DNA of 64,000 nt, taken from positions 62,001 to 126,000 of the forward strand of contig NZ_JAKKOQ010000015.1 of assembly GCF_021738965.1 (NCBI RefSeq), in the 5' to 3' direction. The notes below the pieces were generated by a model. That model was given only the letters and a program-made list of their open reading frames with translations, ran no database searches and was not told the DNA's origin. Of this stretch, positions 25,406 through 33,747 are shown one piece after another; position 1 is the first letter of the stretch, and each line of letters begins with the position of its first letter. The stretch comes from Gordonia zhenghanii (lineage in GTDB: Bacteria > Actinomycetota > Actinomycetes > Mycobacteriales > Mycobacteriaceae). The translations under genes were made by a program, and so were the position numbers.

Positions 25406-26572
25406 TCAGGCGGTGAGGACGCCGTTACGGGCCAACTCGGTCTCGAGGCGTCCGCTGGAGACGAGGTCGGCTTCGAGTTCGCGGACGATCGGCAGGATGT
25501 GGGCGCCGAAGTACTCGACGTCCTCCAGATAGTGCAAGAAGCCGAGCAGGAACAGATTCACGCCGCGAGCCTTGTAGGCGACGATGCGTTCGGCGATCTG
25601 CTCCGGCGTGCCGATGAGGCCGGTCTTGAAGCCGTCGTTGTACTGGACGAGGTCGGCGAACTCGGAGTCCGCCCACATCCCTTTCCCGTCCGATGACGAC
25701 GTGCCTGCCTGTTTGACTGCCGAACCGAATCCGTCGACGGCATCGCGGTCCGCTTTGTCGACGATCTCGCGGAGCACATCGCGGGCCTCGGCTTCGGTGT
25801 CGCGTCCGATGAGGAAGCCGTTCAGCCCGAACTTGACGGTCCGGCCGTGGATCGCGGCCTCGGTGTTGACGTCGAGCACCTGTTCGGAGAGTCCGTCGAA
25901 GTCTTTGCCGTTGCTGAAGTACCAGTCCGAGACGCGGCCGGCCATCGCTCGGGCAGCGGTGGAGTTTCCGCCTTGAAAGATCTCTGGATGCGGACGCCCG
26001 GGCACGTCCACGGGCTTGGGCTTCAGGTCGAAGTCGTGCAGCCGGTAGAAGTCGCCGGACAGTTCGGCGTGGTCGTCGGTCCAGATATTGCGCAGGTAGG
26101 TGATGAACTCCTCGGCACGGCGGTACCGCTCATCGTGTTCGAGCCACGGTTCGCCGAGCTTGGTGAACTCGTCTTTGAACCAGCCGGAGACGACGTTCAC
26201 CGCAGCGCGTCCACCGGAGATGTGGTCGGCTGTCGCCAGGAACTTCGCGAGGACACCGGGGTGCCACAGGCCCGGATGGACCGCGGCGATCACCTTGAGT
26301 CGTTCGGTCGCGAGCAGTAGCGCCAGCGAGAAGCTGGTCGACTCGTGTTGATAGGCGGCGCCGTACGACGAGATGTAGCGGACCTGCGAGAGCGCGTAGT
26401 CGAATCCGTTGTTCTCGGCGAGGACTGCGAGACGGCGGTTGTAGTCGTACCCCCAGTCGGTGCGCTGCTCGATCTTGGAGACGACGAGACCGCCGCTGAC
26501 ATTGGGGACCCAGTATGCGAACTGCAGTGGTGCGGTCGCGGCTTCGAGTCGTTGCGAGCTGATTTCGGGCAT
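25406..26572 (-). CDS. sfnG: dimethylsulfone monooxygenase SfnG-like LLM enzyme
   Basis: A 388-residue FMNH2-dependent LLM monooxygenase. The opening LQFAYWVPNVSGGLVVSKIEQRTDWGYDYNRRLA is the SfnG hallmark. Other parts are AAVHPGLWHPGVLAKFLATADHISGGRAAVNVVSGWFKDEF and HPEIFQGGNSTAARAMAGRVSDWYFSNG. SfnG converts dimethylsulfone to methanesulfinate, feeding sulfur into the SsuD step. The ATG at 26572 is chosen for conserved length, with AGGAGGT about 10 bases upstream. It is the first gene of the operon. Confidence 0.87.
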   Translation of the reverse strand: MPEISSQRLEAATAPLQFAYWVPNVSGGLVVSKIEQRTDWGYDYNRRLAVLAENNGFDYALSQVRYISSYGAAYQHESTSFSLALLLATERLKVIAAVHPGLWHPGVLAKFLATADHISGGRAAVNVVSGWFKDEFTKLGEPWLEHDERYRRAEEFITYLRNIWTDDHAELSGDFYRLHDFDLKPKPVDVPGRPHPEIFQGGNSTAARAMAGRVSDWYFSNGKDFDGLSEQVLDVNTEAAIHGRTVKFGLNGFLIGRDTEAEARDVLREIVDKADRDAVDGFGSAVKQAGTSSSDGKGMWADSEFADLVQYNDGFKTGLIGTPEQIAERIVAYKARGVNLFLLGFLHYLEDVEYFGAHILPIVRELEADLVSSGRLETELARNGVLTA

Positions 26573-26662
26573 GACGAGATAGACCTCCTGAAGGTCTGGT
26601 AGCTGATGGTTCTTGTTGTGGCGGGACGCCCGAGCGGGCAACACCGACCGGGGGTCACCCGA

Positions 26663-26713
26663 TCAGCGACATCGGCGGTGGCTCGATGCGGCTGCTCGCG
26701 GTGAGGTGGTCAT
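26663..26713 (-). CDS. possible Cys-containing leader peptide of the sulfur operon
   Basis: A 16-codon frame encodes MTTSPRAAASSHRRCR, 90 bases before sfnG. Its ending Cys-Arg-stop recalls actinobacterial leader peptides before sulfur genes. CCGAT and ATCGG flanking the Cys codon (about 26659-26675) can pair, and GCCCGCTCGGGC lies downstream. Initiation signals are weak: there is no clear ribosome-binding site or -10 at leaderless spacing. Treat as a hypothesis. Confidence 0.3.
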   Translation of the reverse strand: MTTSPRAAASSHRRCR

Positions 26714-26796
26714 GGGAACGAGTGTGCGCCGCGGCGATCAGGACGTCGAGTAATTCAATCGTCGTGGTTTCAATACACGTGACTTACGATGGCGAT

Positions 26797-27981
26797 GTGC
26801 GAAGAGTTGCGATGGCGATCGGAATACCGCTGGTAGCAGGCCTGGCGGCCTGCACAGTCGACGGTGCTCCGGTCCGAACGCCGATCGAACTCGACACCGG
26901 TTCGTACTCCGCGACACTGACCGACGACGATGCATCCGGTCCGAAGCATCGAGCGGCTGTTGCGCTCGGCGAGTTCATCCCCTTGCGAACCGAGCTCGAT
27001 CCGCGCATCGGACACGCAACCATCGGCAGCGGTCCGCTGAGCAGTATCGAGAATCTGTCGCCTCTCTACGACGTCGACGTGAAGTCGATCCCGGAGAATG
27101 CCGCCTTCGAGTTCGGTTTCACCGCCAGCGGCAACAACTATGCGCCAGGCACGGGAATGGACCTCGACGAGAGGGAGAGCTTGCGGACCGGTGTCCTGCG
27201 GTACACGGATCCGGCAACTGCCCGAGCGGCGATGGATCCGACCATTGACGCCATCGCAACTCGGTGGAAGAAGATGGACGACCGTGACCGCGCTGACGTG
27301 CAGACCAAGCCGCTGACGGGTGGCCCCGACGGTGCAGTGATGGTCCGACAGAACAACTACTACCCGGACGGTGTGGACGTCCGCGCGATGGCCGTCTCCG
27401 GGCGGGACGTGTTGTACGCCGAGGTGTACGGATATTCACCGGAGACGGCGGAGGCGACGGTGCGTCGCTCACTGATCGCGCAGAAGAAGGCGAGCGATGC
27501 CTCCCGCGACATCGCCGTGGTCGACGAATACGAGAACCGCGACTTCTTCACTCTCACCGTGCCCTATCTGAAGGCGGACGACCGCTACATGTTCGAAGGC
27601 AGCGTCGCCGGGCCGCGTGCCTTCGCGACCAAGTTCCACGACGATAAGAAGTCCTTGACCGCCTTCACCGACGCGGACGTCGACCTGATCAGCGAGCGGT
27701 CCACCGTCGTGTATCGAGCAGGAACACCGGACAAGTCGTCCGGACTACGGGAGTTCTTCCTGGCAGCGTGGGCCGACGGTGGAGCCAAGGCCGTGCCGTC
27801 GCCGCTCGACTTGTCCTCGGCGAAATGCATGCAGGGCGAAGGTGACACCGGGTCGGACGGTCCGTGGTTCTCTTGTGCGGTCGCGGTCGATCGGTACCTC
27901 GCGACCTCGGAGGGCGACACGTTGGAGGACGCACAGCAGAAGATCGCCGCGCAGTACACGCTGTTGACGAAGTTCGGCTGA
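26797..27981 (+). CDS. conserved actinobacterial lipoprotein, function unknown
   Basis: A 394-residue secreted lipoprotein. The signal RRVAMAIGIPLVAGLAAC ends with a lipobox and Cys19. The body has two similar alpha/beta halves (ALGEFIPLRTELDPRIGHATI; VDEYENRDFFTLTVPYLKADDRYMFEGSVAGPRAF) and paired C-terminal cysteines in SSAKCMQGEG and PWFSCAVAV. Mycobacteria and Gordonia carry families of such lipoproteins (possibly DUF7373; the family name is not certain). The GTG at 26797 is chosen because TACGAT ends 6 bases upstream, a leaderless layout. It is divergent from the sulfur operon. Confidence 0.75.
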   Translation: MRRVAMAIGIPLVAGLAACTVDGAPVRTPIELDTGSYSATLTDDDASGPKHRAAVALGEFIPLRTELDPRIGHATIGSGPLSSIENLSPLYDVDVKSIPENAAFEFGFTASGNNYAPGTGMDLDERESLRTGVLRYTDPATARAAMDPTIDAIATRWKKMDDRDRADVQTKPLTGGPDGAVMVRQNNYYPDGVDVRAMAVSGRDVLYAEVYGYSPETAEATVRRSLIAQKKASDASRDIAVVDEYENRDFFTLTVPYLKADDRYMFEGSVAGPRAFATKFHDDKKSLTAFTDADVDLISERSTVVYRAGTPDKSSGLREFFLAAWADGGAKAVPSPLDLSSAKCMQGEGDTGSDGPWFSCAVAVDRYLATSEGDTLEDAQQKIAAQYTLLTKFG

Positions 27982-27984
27982 GGG

Positions 27985-28148
27985 GGTCTCGACTTCGCTC
28001 GACCAGCGGTAGGTGTCTCGACCGGCGGGGAGGGTCTCGACTTCGCTCGACCGGCGGTGGGGGTCTCGACTTCGCTCGACCAGCGGTAGGTGTCTCGACG
28101 GACTGGGTGGTGGGGTCTCGACTCCGCTGGTCGAGCGGAGTCGAGACC
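27985..28148. repeat. cluster of GGTCTCGACTTCGCTCGACC repeats
   Basis: Three exact copies of GGTCTCGACTTCGCTCGACC lie at 27985-28004, 28033-28052 and 28062-28081. They are joined by GC-rich spacers that repeat AGCGGTAGGTGTCTCGAC. A fourth, modified copy forms a large hairpin at 28114-28148. The block fills the space between two convergent genes. Similar words are scattered through genomes of this group, which would make it a REP-like dispersed repeat (recollection, not searched). Confidence 0.8.
28114..28148. terminator. bidirectional terminator formed from the repeat
   Basis: GGTCTCGACTCCGCT (28114-28128), loop GGTCG, and its exact complement (28134-28148) form a 15-bp stem extendable by one or two pairs. 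It lies between a rightward and a leftward gene, only 5 bases from the latter's stop. Confidence 0.8.
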
Positions 28149-28153
28149 CTCGC

Positions 28154-29386
28154 CTACTTAGGGACGGCGGCGGGAAGGACGAGCTTGCTGATCGCCACCG
28201 TTGCCGCAGGCTCGGGCGCGGGGAGCGGATCGGCGACGTCGCCGAACTTCACGGTCGCCGTCGCGGCGGGAAGCGGGCCTGCGCCCCGGAATCCCATGCC
28301 GGTCAGGATCTTCATCTGCGGCGGTTTGCGGACAAAGGTCACGAACTCGGCGATGGCGTCGCCGATGTGGGCCGGAACCTGATCGCCGGACAGTCGGACC
28401 ACGGGGTAGTCGGCGACCGGTGTCGATCCGGTCGGTGCGACGGCGGTGACGCGGGCACGCTCGTCGTCCTTCGTGAGCGAGTACAACCGCTGTTCGGTGA
28501 CCGGGACGGCGCGGACCTTGGCGTCGGCCGGATCACCTGCCGTGGCGACCGCCTCGACGGCAGCCTCGGTGGAGCCGTCGCCGATTCGCGGCGGCGCCGA
28601 CATCAACTGCTCCACTGCGTCGTTCACGCGCGGCCGGTTCACCTCGGCGAGGGTGAGCGCATCCTTCTCGTCTGCGGTCGCGGCCGCGACCGCTTGCGCG
28701 GCGAGCGCCGTCGCATCCGACTGAGGACCGTTCGGCATCGCCATGCGCAGGGAACCCCAACTCCGGTGACCGAACGCGGACAGCGAGTTCGCCAAGGTCA
28801 GGTCGGGGAGGTCGGCCCAGCCGATGCGGTCGTTCGCCGCCTGAGCGAGTTCGGGTTCGACGGCCAACCGGACAGGGGAGGAGACCAACGACTCCGGCGG
28901 GCCTTGCAGTGCTTCTGGCTTCTCGGTCTGCAGAGCGGCGGACCACACCGAGGACTCCGGAATCCAGGCGCCGGGGAACGCGCCGAACGCCTGGGAGTCC
29001 CAGTTGCGGGCGGTCAGCCCTTCGAGGGTGGCGCGCGCGTCAGCGGGACGCACCTGGATCGTCACGCAGTGGTCTCGGACGATAGGGGAGGTGTGGTTGT
29101 AGTTCTGAGCGATCCGTTGCAGGCCCGGAGCGATGGCGGGATCTGCGACGATCGGCACCGTCGCCTTGCCCTCGACACACGATGCGGCCTCGTCGGTCGC
29201 CGTGTCGTCGATCTGGTCGCCGAGCTTAGTCCACGCGGTGATCACGGCAGCGACCAAGATGACGATCAGCGCGACAGCCACCAGTGGTCGCGCGATGAAC
29301 GGGCCCTTTCGGCCCGCTGGCGCCCGTCCGTCTGCAGCGCCCTGTCTGTCCGTCGGCTGCTCTCCGCCCGTCGAATGCTTCGACAC
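28154..29386 (-). CDS. membrane-anchored substrate-binding-domain protein
   Basis: A 410-residue protein with one N-terminal transmembrane helix (RPLVAVALIVILVAAVITAW, about residues 33-52), then an extracellular periplasmic-binding-like domain (PIVADPAIAPGLQRIAQNYN, FGAFPGAWIPESSVWSAAL, VVRLSGDQVPAHIGDAIAEFVTFV). Actinobacterial relatives often carry a C-terminal von Willebrand A domain; here it is absent and the protein ends in a short Pro/Ala region. The start is the GTG at 29386, with AGGGGAA about 7 bases upstream. The N-terminus is polar and Gln/Gly-rich. Ligand unknown. Confidence 0.7.
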   Translation of the reverse strand: MSKHSTGGEQPTDRQGAADGRAPAGRKGPFIARPLVAVALIVILVAAVITAWTKLGDQIDDTATDEAASCVEGKATVPIVADPAIAPGLQRIAQNYNHTSPIVRDHCVTIQVRPADARATLEGLTARNWDSQAFGAFPGAWIPESSVWSAALQTEKPEALQGPPESLVSSPVRLAVEPELAQAANDRIGWADLPDLTLANSLSAFGHRSWGSLRMAMPNGPQSDATALAAQAVAAATADEKDALTLAEVNRPRVNDAVEQLMSAPPRIGDGSTEAAVEAVATAGDPADAKVRAVPVTEQRLYSLTKDDERARVTAVAPTGSTPVADYPVVRLSGDQVPAHIGDAIAEFVTFVRKPPQMKILTGMGFRGAGPLPAATATVKFGDVADPLPAPEPAATVAISKLVLPAAVPK

Positions 29387-29445
29387 GCCGGTTCCCCTCT
29401 TGTCGTCACAATCTGTAGTCAATCGTGCAAGAACGCTTCGTGAAG

Positions 29446-29483
29446 ACACCGAGCCCGGACCGAATCCGGCCCGGGCTCGGTGT
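29446..29483 (-). terminator. terminator downstream of glcB
   Basis: ACACCGAGCCCGG (29446-29458) and CCGGGCTCGGTGT (29471-29483) form a 13-bp perfect stem. It lies 17 bases after the glcB stop. Confidence 0.8.
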
Positions 29484-29500
29484 TCACACCTTCGGGTATA

Positions 29501-31663
29501 TCAGGCGTTGGCCGCCTTGTACTCGCGGCGCGCCCGGTGCAGGATCGGTTCGGTGTAACCGCTGGGCTGGGTGGCCCCTTCCAGGATCAGCGCCTTCGCG
29601 GCGTTGAACGCGATGTTGGTGGCGAAGTCGGCAGCCAACGGACGGTACTCCGGATCGCCCGCATTCTGTCGGTCGACGACCGGAGCCATCCGCTCGAGGG
29701 CAGCGACGACATCGTCCTCGGTGACGATGCCGTGGCGCAGCCAGTTGGCGAGCAACTGGCTCGAGATGCGCAGCGTCGCACGGTCCTCCATGAGCGCGAT
29801 GTCATGGATGTCGGGCACCTTGGAGCAGCCGACGCCCTGGTCGATCCAGCGGACCACGTAGCCGAGGATCGACTGCGCGTTGTTGTCGAGCTCCTCGCGC
29901 TTCTCCTCCTCGGTCCAGTCCGTGGTCTTCGCCAACGGGATCGTCAGGATGTCGTCGACCGATGCCGGCTCACGCTTGGCGATCTCGTCCTGACGCTCGA
30001 AGACGTCGACCTCGTGGTAGTGCAGCGCGTGCAGCGTCGCGGCCGTCGGTGACGGAACCCACGCGGTGTTGGCGCCCGCGGTCGGGTGTCCGATCTTCTT
30101 CTCGAGCATGTCGGCCATCAGGTCTGGCATGGCCCACATGCCCTTGCCGATCTGCGCCTTGTGCTCGAGTCCCGCTGCCAGGCCGACGTCGACGTTCGAG
30201 TCCTCGTACGCGTTGAACCAGGTCTGACCCTTGATCTCGTCCTTGCGGACGAAGGGGCCGGCCTCCATCGAGGTGTGAATCTCGTCGCCGGTGCGGTCGA
30301 GGAAGCCGGTGTTGATGAAGACGACACGCTCGGAGGCCGCTTTGATGGACGCCTTCAGGTTCACCGACGTGCGGCGTTCCTCGTCCATGATGCCGACCTT
30401 GACGGTGTTGCGTTCGAGTCCGAGGACGTCCTCGACACGACCGAACAGCTCCGAGGTGAAAGCGACTTCGTCGGGGCCGTGCATCTTCGGCTTCACGATG
30501 TAGATCGACCCGGTCCGCGAGTTCTGCAGGCCGTCGGGGCTCATGCCGTGGACGCCGATGGCCGCGGTGATGAGCGCGTCCATGATGCCCTCTGGGACCT
30601 CGTTGCCCTCTGCATCGAGGATGGCGGGGTTGGTCATCAGATGGCCGACGTTCCGGACGAACAGCAAGCTGCGTCCGTGGACCTCGTAGTCCGAGCCGTC
30701 CGGGGCGGTGTACACATGGTTCGGGTTGAGGACGCGGGTGAAGGTCTTGCCGCCCTTGCTGACCTCTTCGGCCAGGTCGCCCTTGTTGAGACCGAGCCAG
30801 TTGGTGTACCCGAGGACCTTGTCCTCGGCGTCGACGGCCGCGACGGAGTCCTCGAAGTCCATGATCGTGGTGATCGCCGACTCGACGGAGACGTCCTTGA
30901 CGCCCGCGGCGTCGGTCGAACCGATCGGCGACTCAGCGTCGATCTGGATCTCCAGGTGAAGGCCGTTGTTGCGCAGCACGATCACGGTCGGAGCCGCGGG
31001 CTCTCCGCGGTAACCGACGAAGGCGGACGGGTCGGCGAACGTCGTGTCGGATCCACCGACAGTGACGACGACCTTGTCGCCGTCGACGACATACGACGTG
31101 GCGTCGGCGTGGCTGCCCTGCTCAAGGGGGACGGCCTTGTCCAGGAATGCCTTCGCGAAGGCGATCACCTTGTCGCCGCGAACCTTGTTGTACGAGGAGC
31201 CCTTCTCGGCGCCGTCGGCCTCGCTGATGGCGTCGGTGCCGTACAGCGCGTCGTACAGCGAGCCCCACCGAGCGTTCGACGCGTTGAGTGCGAAGCGTGC
31301 GTTGAGGATCGGGACCACCAACTGCGGGCCGGGGACCGTGGTGATCTCGTCGTCGACGTTCGTCGTGGTGATCTCGAAGTCGTCCGGCTCGGGGACCAGG
31401 TAGCCGATCTCGGTCAGGTACGCCTTGTACTCGGCGAAGTCGGCGTCCTTGTGATCGCGGTGCCACGCGTCGAGCTTGGTCTGGAAGCCGTCGCGGACGG
31501 CGAGCAGTTCACGGTTGCGCGGTGCGAGGTCGTTGATGACCGCTGCGGCACCGGCCCAGAACTTGTCGGCGTCTACGCCGGTACCGGGAAGAGCTTTGTT
31601 GTTGACGAAGTCGTAGAGGACCTCAGCGACCTGCAAGCCGTTGACGGTGACACGGTTGGACAT
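29501..31663 (-). CDS. glcB: malate synthase G
   Basis: A 720-residue enzyme of the glyoxylate shunt that condenses glyoxylate with acetyl-CoA to malate. Family segments include [66 protein letters not shown] and the C-terminal [36 protein letters not shown] with the catalytic Asp. Length matches isoform G. The ATG at 31663 is used, with AGGAAAGG upstream; an earlier in-frame start would give a non-conserved tail. It is monocistronic, between a leader hairpin and a strong terminator. Confidence 0.96.
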   Translation of the reverse strand: MSNRVTVNGLQVAEVLYDFVNNKALPGTGVDADKFWAGAAAVINDLAPRNRELLAVRDGFQTKLDAWHRDHKDADFAEYKAYLTEIGYLVPEPDDFEITTTNVDDEITTVPGPQLVVPILNARFALNASNARWGSLYDALYGTDAISEADGAEKGSSYNKVRGDKVIAFAKAFLDKAVPLEQGSHADATSYVVDGDKVVVTVGGSDTTFADPSAFVGYRGEPAAPTVIVLRNNGLHLEIQIDAESPIGSTDAAGVKDVSVESAITTIMDFEDSVAAVDAEDKVLGYTNWLGLNKGDLAEEVSKGGKTFTRVLNPNHVYTAPDGSDYEVHGRSLLFVRNVGHLMTNPAILDAEGNEVPEGIMDALITAAIGVHGMSPDGLQNSRTGSIYIVKPKMHGPDEVAFTSELFGRVEDVLGLERNTVKVGIMDEERRTSVNLKASIKAASERVVFINTGFLDRTGDEIHTSMEAGPFVRKDEIKGQTWFNAYEDSNVDVGLAAGLEHKAQIGKGMWAMPDLMADMLEKKIGHPTAGANTAWVPSPTAATLHALHYHEVDVFERQDEIAKREPASVDDILTIPLAKTTDWTEEEKREELDNNAQSILGYVVRWIDQGVGCSKVPDIHDIALMEDRATLRISSQLLANWLRHGIVTEDDVVAALERMAPVVDRQNAGDPEYRPLAADFATNIAFNAAKALILEGATQPSGYTEPILHRARREYKAANA

Positions 31664-31689
31664 GACGACCTTTCCTGTGCGATCGGAAG

Positions 31690-31727
31690 GGAACGATTCT
31701 CCGGCGCCGAGGGCGCCGGCTCGTTCC
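31690..31727 (-). terminator. hairpin between the guaB1-side operon and glcB
   Basis: CCGGCGCC-gag-GGCGCCGG (31701-31719) is a perfect 8-bp hairpin, extended by GGAACG (31690-31695) with CGTTCC (31722-31727). It lies 21 bases after the preceding stop and 27 before the glcB start. A TATGAT-type -10 on this strand lies at 31754-31759, so the hairpin may instead belong to the glcB leader. Confidence 0.55.
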
Positions 31728-31747
31728 GGGTACGGATGCACCCTGCG

Positions 31748-32671
31748 TCAGCTATCATACCCGCCGGTAACTTGTTGATTCCTGGCGGTGTGTGACGCCG
31801 TGTCGAGGGTGCGAGCGACGTCGACGAGTTTATCGCGGAGGGCCGCACCGCGTCGCGCGATCTCCGTCTGCTCCGTCACATAACGGGCACGTCCCTCCGG
31901 TGTCTCGATCGGCACCGGCAGGTACGGACGGCCCGACATGTCGAGCACCTCGGACAAGTCGTACGGGCTCGCCCGCATGTCCAGTTCGCGAGCCGTCAAC
32001 GCGAGGTCGAAGCAGTCGGCGAGTAGATCCGCACTGACCAACGGCGAGAGTCGCAGGCAGTATCGGTACATGTCCATGGTCGCGTGCAGGCAGCCCGGTT
32101 GCTCGTTGGCCACAGTGTCGGCTCGCGACAACTCGACGGCGTTGCGTCCTCGGGCGGGGTCGGTGAAGAAGCGGAACGCGTCGAAATGGGTGCACACCAG
32201 CCGGTTGCTCTCGACGACGGCGTCGGTGCCCGCAGCCCCCAACCGCAGTGGGTGCGAATGGCGTTTCTCGTCGGTTCGATAGACCATCGCCCACTCGTGG
32301 AGGCCGAAGCATCCGAGTCTCGGCGGCCGTGACGCCGTCGCCTCCAGAATGCGCAGCGTGCCTGCGACGAGGTCGGCCTTGTCGAGGAGGTGATCCTCGG
32401 ACACCGTCGCGGCACCGTCGCAGACCCGGTAGCCGCGCAACCCGTCGTACTCGGGAGCGTCGAGCAGGACTGTTCCGTACCCGGGATGCCACCGCGTGAT
32501 CTGTGTGGGACGCGCCGCGTAGTAGGTGAACAGGAAGTCGATCACCGGGTGGGTGGCTCCGGTCCGGCGGGCCCGAAGGTACGGCCCGATCAATGCCTCG
32601 ATGCGGGCCCGGTGCGCGTCGGTCCGCGCCGACCAGTCACCGCGTTCGAGGGTTCGAACGGGGTGACCCAT
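31748..32671 (-). CDS. conserved protein often annotated 3-methyladenine DNA glycosylase
   Basis: A 307-residue soluble protein conserved in actinobacteria. Distinct blocks are HPVIDFLFTYYAARPTQITRWHPGYG, LGCFGLHEWAMVYR, HPLRLG, VESNRLVCTHFDAFRFFTDPARGRN, EQPGCLHATMDMYRYCLRLSPL and DCFDLALTARELDMRASPYDLS. The conserved His, Glu, Asp and Cys residues suggest an enzyme. The name 3-methyladenine DNA glycosylase is used in databases for such proteins, but no glycosylase motif is recognisable here, so the function is open. Its start overlaps the stop of the CNNM protein upstream, so the two are co-transcribed. Confidence 0.6.
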   Translation of the reverse strand: MGHPVRTLERGDWSARTDAHRARIEALIGPYLRARRTGATHPVIDFLFTYYAARPTQITRWHPGYGTVLLDAPEYDGLRGYRVCDGAATVSEDHLLDKADLVAGTLRILEATASRPPRLGCFGLHEWAMVYRTDEKRHSHPLRLGAAGTDAVVESNRLVCTHFDAFRFFTDPARGRNAVELSRADTVANEQPGCLHATMDMYRYCLRLSPLVSADLLADCFDLALTARELDMRASPYDLSEVLDMSGRPYLPVPIETPEGRARYVTEQTEIARRGAALRDKLVDVARTLDTASHTARNQQVTGGYDS

Positions 32672-33747
32672 CAGATGCGGTGCGTCGAATCGCGGACGTC
32701 GCCGACGAACGCCTCGGCGAGGTCGGCCAGGGCGAGCATGCCGATGATCGATCCTGCACCGTCGACGACGGCGGCCAGGTGTGCGCTGGCCTTCTGGAGT
32801 TGAGTTGCGGCCTCGTCGAGCGGCACCGAAGCGCTGATCTTCGGCAACGGGCGGATCCGGTCGACGGCCACCAGTGAGTCGGCGTGGATGTTCGCGTCGA
32901 AGACGTCGTCGAGAACGTCCTTGAGGTGCAGATAGCCGATGTAGGAGCCGTCGAGCCCGCGTACCGGGAACCGGGAGAAACCGGTCTCGCGGACCGCGTC
33001 CTCCACCGACCCGAGCCGTGGGCCGAGGCCACCGGTCGCCGGATCCGGACGCAGCCGCACGCTGCGGACGTCCGAGAGCGGGATCATCACTTCGTCCACA
33101 GTGCGTTTGACGGTGTCGAGGGCGCGGGTGAGCCGGTCGTGCTCGCCTGCGTCCAGGAGCCCGAGTTCACGCGACTCGCCGATCATCTGCGCGAGTTCGG
33201 TCTCGGTCACGGTCGACGCCAACTCGTCCTTGGGCTCGACGCGCATCAGTCGGAGGGCGCCGTTGGCGAGAGCGTTGTAGAGCCAGATCAGCGGTTTTGC
33301 GAGTCGCAGGAACCACAGGTGGATCGGGATCAGCAGCATCGCCGAGCTCTCCGGGCCGGCCAGCGCGATGTTCTTGGGAACCATCTCGCCGACCAGGATG
33401 TGCAGCACGACGACGATGATCAACGCGATCGTGAACCCGATCGGGTGAAGCAGACTCTCTGGCACGTTCAGGAAGTCGAGCGGCTGCTCGATGATGTGCG
33501 CGATCGCAGGCTCGCCGATGCGGCCGAGGAGGATCGAACAGATCGTGATGCCCAACTGGCAGCCCGCCAGCATCAGCGAAAGGTTCTCGGACGCCTGGAT
33601 CACCGTTCGCGCGCGCTTCTTCCCCGCATCCTCCAAAGCCACGAGACGGTCGCGTCGCGCAGCGATCAAGGAGAACTCGGCGCCGACGAAGAAGGCGTTC
33701 GCGGCGAGGAGCAACACGGCGAGAAGGATTCCGGACAGGTCACCCAT
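32671..33747 (-). CDS. CNNM/HlyC-CorC family membrane protein with CBS domains (Rv1841c-like)
   Basis: A 358-residue protein. The DUF21 membrane domain (residues 1 to about 180) has about four helices and the motif ANAFFVGAEFSLIAARRDRL, then GCQLGITICSILLGRIGEP and LVGEMVPKN. A CBS pair follows (about 205-345), starting at VDEVMIPLSDV. The usual C-terminal CorC/HlyC domain is missing. Members are implicated in Mg2+ or Na+ transport. It overlaps the second CNNM gene upstream by 8 bases. Confidence 0.85.
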   Translation of the reverse strand: MGDLSGILLAVLLLAANAFFVGAEFSLIAARRDRLVALEDAGKKRARTVIQASENLSLMLAGCQLGITICSILLGRIGEPAIAHIIEQPLDFLNVPESLLHPIGFTIALIIVVVLHILVGEMVPKNIALAGPESSAMLLIPIHLWFLRLAKPLIWLYNALANGALRLMRVEPKDELASTVTETELAQMIGESRELGLLDAGEHDRLTRALDTVKRTVDEVMIPLSDVRSVRLRPDPATGGLGPRLGSVEDAVRETGFSRFPVRGLDGSYIGYLHLKDVLDDVFDANIHADSLVAVDRIRPLPKISASVPLDEAATQLQKASAHLAAVVDGAGSIIGMLALADLAEAFVGDVRDSTHRI

